Source: Algoriphagus aquimarinus (GTDB lineage: Bacteria > Bacteroidota > Bacteroidia > Cytophagales > Cyclobacteriaceae). From it: 64,000 nucleotides of DNA. The notes below the pieces were generated by a model that was not told the origin of the DNA, ran no database searches, and saw only the letters and a program-made list of their open reading frames with translations. Positions 17,646 through 26,636 of this stretch are shown one piece after another. Location: contig NZ_VORW01000001.1 in the NCBI RefSeq assembly GCF_007997215.1, positions 948,681 to 1,012,680 of the forward strand. The letters run 5' to 3'. The translations under genes and the position numbers were made by a program. The stretch's first letter is position 1. Each line of letters opens with the position of its first letter.

Positions 17646-20600
17646 GTGATCCCAGACAAAAAAGTTAAAACCACTTGTTCCTACTGCGGCGTTGGCTGTG
17701 GAATAGTTGCTGAGGTGGACTCTCAAAACAAAGTACATGTCGAGGGCGATCAGGATCATCCTGTGAACCAAGGCATGCTTTGCTCAAAGGGGAGGAATCT
17801 GCACTACGTAGTAAATGATACTTCCGATAGAATTCTCTATCCTGAAATGCGCTGGAGCAGATCTCATCCTCGTGAGCGGGTAAGTTGGGACGATGGGTTG
17901 GACAGAGCTGCGGGAGTTTTCAAGTCTTTGATTCAGAAATACGGCCCGAACAGTGTAGGTTTTTATATCTCTGGACAATGCCTTACGGAAGAGTACTACA
18001 TCGCAAATAAGCTGACGAAAGGCTTTCTAGGCACAAATAACATAGATACCAACAGTCGTTTGTGCATGAGTTCAGCGGTGGTGGCTTACAAAAAAACTTT
18101 CGGAGAAGATTCAGTCCCTATTTCTTATGAAGACATAGAGTTGGCGGATGCGTTTTTGATAGCTGGCGCAAATCCAGCCTGGTGTCATCCGATCCTCTTT
18201 CGCAGACTGGAAAAGCATAAGGAGAAAAATCCGAATGTGAAGATTATCGTGGTAGATCCGCGCAAAACTGATTCTGCCACTTTTGCTGATATTCATTTGC
18301 AAATCATACCAGGCACAGACATCATTTTGTACAATGCTATAGGTAGGAGAATCATCGATATCGGACTGGCTGACAAAGAATTTATAGAGAAACACACCGA
18401 GAACTACCTAAAATATCGCAAACAGGTAATGGCAACTTCCTTGAAGGAAGCCTCCAAACTCTGCGGGATTTCAGTTGAAGATATTAAGAAAGTAGCCGAG
18501 ATCATCGGCGAATCCAAAGGGTTTATCAGTATGTGGGCGATGGGCTTGAACCAAAGTGCCATCGGTACGGATAAGAATTTTTCCCTGCTGAACCTTTCTT
18601 TAGTGACAGGCAGAATTGGCAAGCCAGGAAATGGACCTTTTTCACTTACTGGCCAGCCAAATGCTATGGGCGGACGCGAAGTTGGTGGAATGGCAAATTT
18701 ATTGGCTGTACACAAAGACTTGAATAATCCTGTTCATCGGCAGGAAGTGGCAAATTTCTGGGGTGTAAATGAGATTTCTCCCGAACCGGGATTATCAGCC
18801 ACTGAGATGTTCGACGCACTCGAAAGCGGAGAAATGAAGGCAGTTTGGATCATTTGCACCAATCCGATGGTGAGCTTGCCAAATTCCAAGAAGATCGAAA
18901 AGGCAATGAAAAACGCCAAGTTCGTGGTCGTTCAGGATATTTCTCACAAAGCAGACACAGTTGAGTACGCAGATTTGGTTCTTCCCGCTGCTGGATGGTT
19001 GGAGAAGGAAGGGACGATGACGAATTCTGAGCGGCGGATTTCCTATCTCAACAAAGGCATCAATCCTCCCGGAGAAGCTAGACCAGACGTGGAGATTCTT
19101 TGTGATTTTGCTCGCAGAATGGGTTTCCGAGGTTTTAATTTCAACAATACGGAGGAGATCTACGAGGAATATTGTGCTATGACCAAAGGCACGAACATCG
19201 ATATTTCCTACCTCAATTACGATAGGCTGAAGAATGAAGGAACCTTCCAATGGCCAGTACCAGCCTACAGACATACAGGAACTCCAAGGCTTTTCGAAGA
19301 CAAGAAATTCTATACGCCGACTCAAAAGGCGGTGTTCAATATTCCCGCTCAGATCACTAATACTTCCGAAAAAACTAGCAAGGAATATCCGCTGATTCTT
19401 ACCACAGGACGCGTGAGGGATCAGTGGCATACCATGACCAAGACGGGAAAAGTATCCAGACTTCGCACGCATTACCCAAGTCCGGTTCTGGAAATCAATC
19501 CCATCGATGCTTACCTAGACAAGGTGAAAGATGGAGATGTGGTGGAAGTGAAAAGCAAGAATGGCGTAGTCCGAGTAAAGGCAAAGCTTTCCAAAAACAT
19601 TCGTGAAGGCGTAGTTTTTCTGCCCATGCATTGGGGTAAGCAATTACAAAGTGATCTCAATCGAGCAAATAACCTAACAAACACGGTGGTCGATCCTCAA
19701 TCCAAAGAACCGGATTTTAAGTTTACCACAGTTTCTGTTTCTAGATACAAAAAAATCACGGAGAAAATCGTGGTCGTGGGAGCAGGAGCGGCAGCTTTCC
19801 GCTTCATCCAAAACTACCGCGAACACAATGAATCCGATCAGATTCATGTGTTCTCCAAAGAGCCGCATCCTTTTTACAATAGAGTACTTTTGCCGGAATA
19901 TGTGACTGAAGAGCTGACTTGGGAGCAGCTGCAGAAGATCAAAGAGCACGAGCTTAAGAAGCTGAAAATAAGTCTTCACACGGGACTTTCTATAGAACAT
20001 ATTGATCCTGAGAAGCAAGTTGTCGTCGATAATGACGGCCAGGAATATCCTTTTGACAAGCTGATTTTGGCGACTGGAAGTCGAGCTTTCATCCCAAAAG
20101 ATGCGCAATTGGATCTACCGGGTCGATTTACCATGCGAAACAAAATCGATGCAGATCGATTTAAAGATTACCTGGATTCTACCAAGCTACCTCCTGAAAA
20201 CCAGCATGTCGTCATCATAGGTGGAGGCTTGCTTGGGCTGGAACTTGCAGCGGCTTTGCAGCACAATCGTGTGAAAGTAACTATCGTACAGCGCGCTTCC
20301 AGATTGATGGAGCGCCAGTTGGATGAAGTTTCGAGTAAGCTACTTTCTCTGGATGTACAGGAGCGGGGAATTCATGTGTATTTCGATAATGAGGTCAGTA
20401 CGGTCTTCGATGATGAAGAACATAAATCGCTTTCTATCACACTGAAAAGTGGGAAAATCATTTACGCAAATGCGGTGGTATACGCGATAGGCACACAGCC
20501 GAACATTAAAATCGCACGGGATAATGGCATTCTTTGCGGTCGTGGTATCAAGGTAAATCAACACTTACAGACCAATTATCCTAACATTTTTGCCATCGGG

Positions 20601-21170
20601 GAGATCGCAGAATTTCAAAATCAACTCTTCGGAATTACCTCCGCTGCTGAGGAGCAAGCCATGGTTTTAGCTAACTATATAGCCGGAGATGTAAGTAGTA
20701 TTTACAGCGGATCTGTGCTGATGAATATTCTGAAATTCAAGGATCTGGAACTTTGTAGCATAGGTGATATTTTGATTCCTGAAAATGACGATTCCTATGA
20801 GGAAATCATTTTCACCGATATCAGTCGTCGCTATTATAAGAAATGTATTGTCAAAGATGACTTGCTCATCGGGGCAGTGCTGATGGGAGATAAAAATGAA
20901 TTTGCGGAATTCAAATCCCTGATCGAAAACAAAATAGAGCTTTCCGAAAAGAGAAAATCTTTGCTGATGGGTTCTTCGGAAACACGGCCTGTGATCGGCA
21001 AATTAGTATGTAGCTGTAGCCGTGTGGGCGAGGGAAATATCAAGGAAGCAATCGCAGGTGGATGCTTCGATTTCACCGCACTTTGTCAGCAGACAGGCGC
21101 TGGTTTGGGATGTGGTAGTTGTAAAACGGAGGTAAGAGAGATTCTTCACCAATCAAAAGTAATGGTATGA
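17646..21170 (+). CDS. Assimilatory nitrate reductase with fused NAD(P)H-reductase and BFD modules
   Basis: The 1174-aa protein combines what Bacillus makes as two subunits. Residues 1-about 690 are a molybdopterin-guanine-dinucleotide oxidoreductase: the [4Fe-4S] ligands C11-x2-C14-x3-C18 and C46 (MLCSKGR), the Mo ligand Cys140 in RLCMSSAV, GLNQSAIGTDKN, and a molydopterin-binding end (TTGRVRDQWHTMTKTG). Residues about 700-1110 are an FAD/NAD-binding module as in NirB and NasB (VVVGAGAAAFRFIQ, LATGSRAFIP, IGGGLLGLELA). The end is a BFD-like [2Fe-2S] site (VCSCSRVGEGNI, GCGSCK). It should reduce nitrate to nitrite in the cytoplasm with NAD(P)H directly. The start is GTG at 17646; a stop lies two codons upstream and Cys11 leaves no room for a later start. 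Confidence 0.9.
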   Translation: MIPDKKVKTTCSYCGVGCGIVAEVDSQNKVHVEGDQDHPVNQGMLCSKGRNLHYVVNDTSDRILYPEMRWSRSHPRERVSWDDGLDRAAGVFKSLIQKYGPNSVGFYISGQCLTEEYYIANKLTKGFLGTNNIDTNSRLCMSSAVVAYKKTFGEDSVPISYEDIELADAFLIAGANPAWCHPILFRRLEKHKEKNPNVKIIVVDPRKTDSATFADIHLQIIPGTDIILYNAIGRRIIDIGLADKEFIEKHTENYLKYRKQVMATSLKEASKLCGISVEDIKKVAEIIGESKGFISMWAMGLNQSAIGTDKNFSLLNLSLVTGRIGKPGNGPFSLTGQPNAMGGREVGGMANLLAVHKDLNNPVHRQEVANFWGVNEISPEPGLSATEMFDALESGEMKAVWIICTNPMVSLPNSKKIEKAMKNAKFVVVQDISHKADTVEYADLVLPAAGWLEKEGTMTNSERRISYLNKGINPPGEARPDVEILCDFARRMGFRGFNFNNTEEIYEEYCAMTKGTNIDISYLNYDRLKNEGTFQWPVPAYRHTGTPRLFEDKKFYTPTQKAVFNIPAQITNTSEKTSKEYPLILTTGRVRDQWHTMTKTGKVSRLRTHYPSPVLEINPIDAYLDKVKDGDVVEVKSKNGVVRVKAKLSKNIREGVVFLPMHWGKQLQSDLNRANNLTNTVVDPQSKEPDFKFTTVSVSRYKKITEKIVVVGAGAAAFRFIQNYREHNESDQIHVFSKEPHPFYNRVLLPEYVTEELTWEQLQKIKEHELKKLKISLHTGLSIEHIDPEKQVVVDNDGQEYPFDKLILATGSRAFIPKDAQLDLPGRFTMRNKIDADRFKDYLDSTKLPPENQHVVIIGGGLLGLELAAALQHNRVKVTIVQRASRLMERQLDEVSSKLLSLDVQERGIHVYFDNEVSTVFDDEEHKSLSITLKSGKIIYANAVVYAIGTQPNIKIARDNGILCGRGIKVNQHLQTNYPNIFAIGEIAEFQNQLFGITSAAEEQAMVLANYIAGDVSSIYSGSVLMNILKFKDLELCSIGDILIPENDDSYEEIIFTDISRRYYKKCIVKDDLLIGAVLMGDKNEFAEFKSLIENKIELSEKRKSLLMGSSETRPVIGKLVCSCSRVGEGNIKEAIAGGCFDFTALCQQTGAGLGCGSCKTEVREILHQSKVMV

Positions 21171-21225
21171 AATCAAGCCTGCCTCAGTAATAAAAATTTA
21201 GAATTAACAAAAGAGTGATGACGTT

Positions 21226-21318
21226 GTCCGCCTGAGCGCCCGCCTGACTTCGGGCAGGAAGTCGAAGGCTCTTTAAAATAAGTGAAGTTATTGTCCTCGA
21301 CTCCGCTCGGACTGACAC
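21226..21318. repeat. Pair of inverted palindromic repeats, one with a 20-bp insert
   Basis: GTCCGCCTGAGCG...AAGTCGAAGG (21226-21268) and, inverted, CCTCGACTCCGCTCGGACTG (within 21293-21318) belong to the same family as 9278-9303. The first copy is split by CCCGCCTGACTTCGGGCAGG (21239-21258), itself a small hairpin also found at 28037-28057. The stretch 21171-21468 otherwise shows no gene. Confidence 0.6.
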
Positions 21319-21468
21319 AATTTCCAGCAAAAAACTAAATACTTCAACGGCAGGAGATATGCTTGAATTTAAGTGTGACACAGTGGGATGATTTTCTATC
21401 AAGCGAGAATGTCCCTAAGCAAGTTATGGACAGGCTACCTGACCATTGAAAAAGATAATTATAAACAC

Positions 21469-22911
21469 ATGAAACAGACCTATTCTAGAGTAGTGGTGAA
21501 AGGCGGAGTACTCTCTCCAGCAGAACTCAAGCAGATTTTGGAACTGGCAGAAAATGCCGGGTTGGATACTATTTCCCTGGGATCTCGTCAAGACATCCTT
21601 TTTATCAAAGATGACGGAAACCTGGAAATTGATTCTCAGGATAAATTTCAACTCGTATCTCCAGAAGAATTGGGTGCTGAAAATATCGTCTCTTCTTATG
21701 TTTCATCAGACATTTTCCCAAATACACCCTGGCTGACAGGTGATCGGTATTTGTATATTCTCGAGCAATTTAGAGTTCAGCCAAACCTCAAAATCAACAT
21801 CACAGATCCGAAGCAGCGCTTGGTTCCTCTTTTCACTGGTCACTTGAATTTCATCGCTTCGGCCCACGAAGATTACTGGTATCTATATGTTCGTTTGCCA
21901 GAATGGGAAGATACGATGATGTATCCAGCGCTTATTTACAGTTGGGATATCGCAAAAGTGGCTTCTGCCATTGAAGACATACTTCAGGAGGAGCCCGAGA
22001 CAGTTGAGTTTCTTTTTGAGTTGGTGAATGACGCAGTTGACTCAAATAATCGTACGGTGGACACTCCGCTGGAAGTGCCCTTTTATCCTTTTCCATACTA
22101 CGAGGGAATCAATCGTGTGGGCGATGATCGCTATTGGTTAGGCTTATACTGGAGAAATAACAAGTATTACACTGAGTTCCTGAAAGTGCTTTGCGATCTC
22201 TGCGCAGACAGTAAAATCGGGAAAATCTCCATCACACCTTGGAAATCCATCATCATCAAAGGAATTCCGGAAAGCACAAAAATCGAGTGGGAAAGACTTC
22301 TTGGTCGATACGGAATCAATGTGCGTCACTCCATGCTGGAACTGAATTGGCATCTTCCTGTCAACAATAAATCTGCCCTCAAACTCAAGGAGTATCTTGT
22401 GGATAACTTTGACAAAAGAGATATCAGTACCTACGGTTTGACCTTTGGAATCACTGATTATACAAGAAAGGCATACTATTTCACCTCCATTATTATCGAG
22501 AAGAATCAGCCTCCAGCAGGTTTGGAGGGTATCAAAATCCGAAACACATACAATTTACTTTACGCCAAAAACTTTGACCCAAATACTCAGCAGTACATCG
22601 TGTATGTGCAGGAAGTGGATAAAGCAGAATTACCTGGACTTTTGATCGAGCTAAGCAAAATGTATTTCGAGCAATTGGGGAAAAAGCAGGAGCAATCCAA
22701 AAAGCAAGTTGCTACGAAAGAAACTATCCATACCGAGATTTTTCAATGCTCGGATTGCTTGACAATGTATGATCCAACTTATGGAGATCAGGAGCAGAAT
22801 ATTCCCGCAAACACCCCTTTTGAAGAATTACCAGCTGATTATCATTGCTCACTTTGCGAAGCACCGAAAAGCAAATTAGTGAAGAAAACCATCTCAAAAA
22901 TCCTCAAATAA
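21469..22911 (+). CDS. Nitrite/sulfite-reductase-like half-domain protein with C-terminal rubredoxin
   Basis: The 480-aa protein has two segments that look like the ferredoxin-like half-domains of siroheme nitrite/sulfite reductases: residues 1-about 55 (YSRVVVKGGVLSPAELKQI, LGSRQDILFI) and about 205-310 (RYWLGLYWRNNKYYTEFL, ISITPWKSIIIKGI). The siroheme/[4Fe-4S] cysteine pairs of a real reductase are absent. The C-terminus (about 425-480) is a rubredoxin with two C-x2-C pairs (FQCSDCLTMYDP and HCSLCEAP). An iron-only electron carrier or partner for the nitrate or nitrite reductase is plausible; activity is unknown. I chose ATG 21469 because the half-domain begins there; in-frame starts upstream (from 21388) would add an unrelated stretch inside the repeat region. 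Confidence 0.82.
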   Translation: MKQTYSRVVVKGGVLSPAELKQILELAENAGLDTISLGSRQDILFIKDDGNLEIDSQDKFQLVSPEELGAENIVSSYVSSDIFPNTPWLTGDRYLYILEQFRVQPNLKINITDPKQRLVPLFTGHLNFIASAHEDYWYLYVRLPEWEDTMMYPALIYSWDIAKVASAIEDILQEEPETVEFLFELVNDAVDSNNRTVDTPLEVPFYPFPYYEGINRVGDDRYWLGLYWRNNKYYTEFLKVLCDLCADSKIGKISITPWKSIIIKGIPESTKIEWERLLGRYGINVRHSMLELNWHLPVNNKSALKLKEYLVDNFDKRDISTYGLTFGITDYTRKAYYFTSIIIEKNQPPAGLEGIKIRNTYNLLYAKNFDPNTQQYIVYVQEVDKAELPGLLIELSKMYFEQLGKKQEQSKKQVATKETIHTEIFQCSDCLTMYDPTYGDQEQNIPANTPFEELPADYHCSLCEAPKSKLVKKTISKILK

Positions 22912-22981
22912 GACCTTAAATCTTAGCTAAAAAGATGACTTATATCAGGGCGAAGCTCTGTAAATCAGCGTCTTAAATCTA

Positions 22982-22989
22982 TACATTTG
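22982..22989 (+). promoter_or_regulatory. -7 box before the porin gene
   Basis: TACATTTG is an exact TAnnTTTG match, 29 bp before the porin ATG at 23019, so the porin can be transcribed on its own. No TACGTA-type site is seen here. Confidence 0.5.
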
Positions 22990-23018
22990 ATAAGCATCAC
23001 TCTTCAATTCTCAAACCT

Positions 23019-24296
23019 ATGAAAAAATTTCTATTACTTATTTTTATCTCAATAGTATCAGTACTAATTGTTGATGCTCAGGAGTTCACACTAGATGCTG
23101 ATATCCGACCGCGCTTCGAATACAGACACGGTTTTGGAAGCCTTTTTCCAGATGATGCCAAAGCGGCAGCATTCGTCACACAGCGCTCAAGGCTGAATTT
23201 GGGATATCAAGACGAAAAACTTCAAGTCTATTTCAGTGTGCAGGACGTCAGTACTTGGGGAGATACACAGCAGCTCAGTGCTGTAGATGGCAACGATTCC
23301 TTTAGCCTATTTCAAGCTTGGTTTCGTTATTCTTTTACTCCAAACTGGGCGATCAAACTTGGTCGACAGACCATTTCTTACGATGATCAACGAATCCTTG
23401 GGGAAGTGGATTGGACCATGCAAGGCAGATTTCATGATGCCGCAATGATTCAATATTCCAAGGACAAATTTAAGCTCGACCTCGCTTTTGCATACAATCA
23501 GGAGAATCAAAAAACTCTTGGGAGTGATTATGCAATTACTGGCTTTTTCTCCTACAAAGTCATGCAAATGGCGCACCTCACCAAGACATGGGATAAGGCT
23601 TCTTTCAGCTTTCTCTTTATGAATAATGGTTTTCAGAAATACACCAGCGACCCTATTCCACAAACAGACGGCTTGTATTACAGACAAACTACGGGTACTT
23701 ACTTTACTTTTCCACTGTCGGCTATTAGCGTGACGGGTTCGGCTTACTTGCAATCAGGTCAGGCAAATGCATCCACGGACATTTCTGCTTATCAGTATAT
23801 GATAGAGGCCAAATACAAGCCGGGAAAAGTGGCTTTTATTCTGGGTTTTGAATCGCTGAGTGGAACAGATCAGGGGGGAGAAAGTAAGAACAAGTCCTTC
23901 TTTCCGCTATACGGAACAAACCACAAATTCAATGGCTACATGGATTACTTCTATGTGGGAAATCATGCAAATAACGTAGGCTTGAATGATGTCTATGGAA
24001 AGGTGCAAGTCCCGACTGGCGAGAAATCAAACATCGCACTTAATGCACACTATTTCTCTGCAAATGCAGATTTGGCAAATGATCTGGGAAAGGGTTTGGG
24101 AACAGAATTCGATCTGGTTTTCTCTAAAAGTATTGCCAAATACATCAAAATGAATGTGGGCTATTCCCAGATGTTTGCCACTGAAAGTATGAGTGCGGTG
24201 AAAGGTGGAACAAGCTCAGAAAACACAAATAATTGGGGTTGGGTGCAGCTGATAGTCAATCCAAGATTGCTGACTTATAAGTTTAAAGAGGATTGA
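23019..24296 (+). CDS. Outer-membrane porin, alginate-export (AlgE-like) family
   Basis: The 425-aa protein has a Sec signal peptide (cleavage after about residue 20, IVDAQ) and then a beta-barrel pattern of alternating hydrophobic residues. The opening DIRPRFEYRHGFG, QRSRLNLGYQ, FQAWFRYSF, and IKLGRQTISYDDQRILG are typical of Alginate_exp-type barrels. Closing strands run to an aromatic end. Members of this family near nitrate genes in Bacteroidota are likely to let nitrate across the outer membrane; here the location at the end of the nitrate island supports that, but the substrate is inferred. Confidence 0.8.
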   Translation: MKKFLLLIFISIVSVLIVDAQEFTLDADIRPRFEYRHGFGSLFPDDAKAAAFVTQRSRLNLGYQDEKLQVYFSVQDVSTWGDTQQLSAVDGNDSFSLFQAWFRYSFTPNWAIKLGRQTISYDDQRILGEVDWTMQGRFHDAAMIQYSKDKFKLDLAFAYNQENQKTLGSDYAITGFFSYKVMQMAHLTKTWDKASFSFLFMNNGFQKYTSDPIPQTDGLYYRQTTGTYFTFPLSAISVTGSAYLQSGQANASTDISAYQYMIEAKYKPGKVAFILGFESLSGTDQGGESKNKSFFPLYGTNHKFNGYMDYFYVGNHANNVGLNDVYGKVQVPTGEKSNIALNAHYFSANADLANDLGKGLGTEFDLVFSKSIAKYIKMNVGYSQMFATESMSAVKGGTSSENTNNWGWVQLIVNPRLLTYKFKED

Positions 24297-24350
24297 AAAC
24301 TCAATTCAGTAACTTTTCAATCACTTCCACTAGGATAGCGAGACGGGGAA

Positions 24351-24542
24351 TCAACCGATTTTCCCGTCTCCGTCAATGTCTCTGCCGGATTGCTCTTCCA
24401 GTATCTTAAGAGTTTTGATCAGTAATTCTCTGGTATGTGCTAATTCCCATTCCAGGTTTCTGACTCTGGCTTCGAGCGTTTCAGCTTTGGATTTATGATC
24501 TTGAATTTGGCTTTGCTGGATAAGATTCCAAAATAGTCCCAT
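24351..24542 (-). CDS. Small coiled-coil protein with EF-hand-like tail
   Basis: The 63-aa product has a long amphipathic helix with heptad character (KAETLEARVRNLEWELAHTR) and ends in RDIDGDGKIG, a calcium-loop-like D-x-D-G-D-G. There is no signal peptide. It starts 20 bp after the stop of the S9 peptidase gene on the same strand, so it may be the last gene of that transcript. A GC-rich inverted repeat GAGACGGG / CCCGTCTC (24340-24370) straddles its stop codon. I do not know a function. Confidence 0.6.
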   Translation of the reverse strand: MGLFWNLIQQSQIQDHKSKAETLEARVRNLEWELAHTRELLIKTLKILEEQSGRDIDGDGKIG

Positions 24543-24562
24543 AGGTTATTTCAAATTACGTT

Positions 24563-26596
24563 TTACTTCTTCGTCAAATAATAGTTAAACCAACTCAGAA
24601 TCGAAGCAGATTTACTCAACAGCATGCTTGGGCGATCCACTAATCCGTGAGATGCATTTGGAATGCGCACCATAGCCGTTTCCACTCCCTGAAGCTTTAA
24701 GGCTGCATAAAACTGCTCCGATTCTGCAAGTGGAGTGCGATAATCCGCTTCTCCTCCCAGCAGCATGGTTGGAGTGACCACATTTCCTACGAAAGTAATA
24801 GGGGAGCGCTTAGCATAATTTTCCGGCTCTTCCCATGGATTTCCCGGAAACCAATATTTAGTAAAAAAAGCAGGATTATCCGCATAGAGCACATGTGTGG
24901 ACCAATTGATTACCGGCTTAGCTACCACTGCAGCTTTGAAGCGATCTGTTTTGCCTACTATCCAGGCCGTCAGCAATCCTCCTCCACTTCCACCAGTTAC
25001 AAATAGATTAGTAGTGTCCACATAGCCCTTCTCGATTAACGCATCTACTCCAGACATCAGATCTGCGTAATCATGATTTGGGTAATCGTGATGGATAGAA
25101 TTTCCAAATTCCTGTCCATATCCTGTACTTCCACGTGGATTGCTGTAAAGTACTACATAACCAGCTGCCGCATATTGTTGAATTTCATACGAAAATGAAG
25201 TGCCGTACATGGCAAATGGACCTCCATGGATTTCTAGAATCATTGGATACTTTTTACTGGAGTCAAAGTTTGGAGGAGTAACGATCCAGCCCTGAATGTC
25301 TAATTGATCGTAGGAAGATTTCCACCACATTTCCTCCACCTTTCCTAGATTACGGTAAGAAAAAACATCGTCATTCACTGCCGTGATTCTTTTGACCTCA
25401 CCATCTACCCAGACTGCCAAGTCAGCGGGATGATCCGTACCACCCAAAGTAAAGGCAAATCTCGTATTGTCAGACACAGTAAAATCTCCTGCATTGTAAG
25501 GCCTTCCTATATCCAGTCCGCCTAATCCTTCAACTACTGTTCGGATTTTTCCAGTGAGCGCTACATGCCCAATTTTAGTATCTCCTTTTTCGTCATATTG
25601 AAAATAAATTCCCTTACCATTTGTCTCCCACTGTGCATTAGAAGCATCACGATCTAGGTCGGCAGTTAGGTTTTTTACCCCTGATCCGTCAAGATTCATC
25701 ACATACAACTTATTTACTTGGTAGCCTTGATAGGTATCATCATTCCCTATGAAAGCAATCTGTGAACCATCAGGAGAAAGCACAGGATTGGAGTCAGGTC
25801 CAAAACGAGATGTCAATGCCTTTACTTTTCCATCGGAAAAGCTAAGCTGATATACTTCAGAATTACCAGGTTCTAATTCCTTTTTTTCATGAAGATTAGC
25901 TGAGAAAATTAGACTCTTTCCATCCTTTGTCCAACTTGGGTTTCCATAGTCATTATCATCGAAAGTCCATTGATGCGCAGATCCACCGTCGAGTCCTAAG
26001 GTAAATATCTGACGATTTCCAGGCTTGGTATATCCTCCTCCATCACTTCGGTAATTCATTTCATCGATGAAAATAGGCGCGTCATTCCATGTCGCTCCAG
26101 CTGGCTTAGCGGGTATCTTCAACAAAGATTTTGGAGTACTTGGGACAAACTGTGTAAATGCAAGTTGCTTATCATCTGCAGACCATGAAACTGCGCCTGG
26201 AGGAGTAGCTGAATTCGTCAATGCCACCGACTCACGTGTATCCAAGTAGACAACAAAAAGCTTTGTTTTATCATCCTGCTGATTGGAATGGTAGGCTATT
26301 TTTGTTCCATCATTTGACCAAGTTGGATTTGAATTCCGCTGATTTCCCTGAGTCAGAGGACGGTTTTGTGTGCCGTCTATATTCGTCATCCAGATATTGG
26401 AATAGTCGCGATCTGTCATCACATCTTTGAAGTTCCGGACGTAGACAACCTTAGTCCCATCTGGAGAAATCTCTGGATTAGAGATGTATTCCAGATCAAA
26501 AAGATCCAATAGTTCCAGATTGGTTTTTTGCTGGGAAAATGTATTCCCACACATCAAAAAAGTAATTACAAATAGTAGTACAAGTTTAGTCTTCAT
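24563..26596 (-). CDS. S9-family prolyl oligopeptidase-type serine peptidase
   Basis: The 677-aa secreted protein has a signal peptide (to about residue 21), an N-terminal propeller of PD40/WD40-like repeats (SPDGTKVVYVRNF, SNDGTKIAYHSNQ, SPDGSQIAFIGND) and a C-terminal alpha/beta hydrolase. Catalytic residues: Ser537 in GGSGGG, an Asp in GGEADYRTP, and a His in PNASHGL. It resembles acylaminoacyl or dipeptidyl peptidases that trim short peptides in the periplasm. The downstream amino-acid permease and gamma-glutamyltransferase fit peptide scavenging. Confidence 0.93.
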   Translation of the reverse strand: MKTKLVLLFVITFLMCGNTFSQQKTNLELLDLFDLEYISNPEISPDGTKVVYVRNFKDVMTDRDYSNIWMTNIDGTQNRPLTQGNQRNSNPTWSNDGTKIAYHSNQQDDKTKLFVVYLDTRESVALTNSATPPGAVSWSADDKQLAFTQFVPSTPKSLLKIPAKPAGATWNDAPIFIDEMNYRSDGGGYTKPGNRQIFTLGLDGGSAHQWTFDDNDYGNPSWTKDGKSLIFSANLHEKKELEPGNSEVYQLSFSDGKVKALTSRFGPDSNPVLSPDGSQIAFIGNDDTYQGYQVNKLYVMNLDGSGVKNLTADLDRDASNAQWETNGKGIYFQYDEKGDTKIGHVALTGKIRTVVEGLGGLDIGRPYNAGDFTVSDNTRFAFTLGGTDHPADLAVWVDGEVKRITAVNDDVFSYRNLGKVEEMWWKSSYDQLDIQGWIVTPPNFDSSKKYPMILEIHGGPFAMYGTSFSYEIQQYAAAGYVVLYSNPRGSTGYGQEFGNSIHHDYPNHDYADLMSGVDALIEKGYVDTTNLFVTGGSGGGLLTAWIVGKTDRFKAAVVAKPVINWSTHVLYADNPAFFTKYWFPGNPWEEPENYAKRSPITFVGNVVTPTMLLGGEADYRTPLAESEQFYAALKLQGVETAMVRIPNASHGLVDRPSMLLSKSASILSWFNYYLTKK

Positions 26597-26636
26597 AGTA
26601 AAGTGAATTAACAGTCATGAATTTTAATGTGATTTG

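Noticed and set aside
18795..19472. 225-codon open frame on the minus strand inside the nitrate reductase gene
   Set aside because: It is antisense to conserved molybdopterin-domain sequence, has no recognisable domain and arises from the codon pattern of the real gene.
23307..23753. 148-codon minus-strand frame inside the porin gene
   Set aside because: Antisense to a beta-barrel with clear family motifs; composition is not protein-like.
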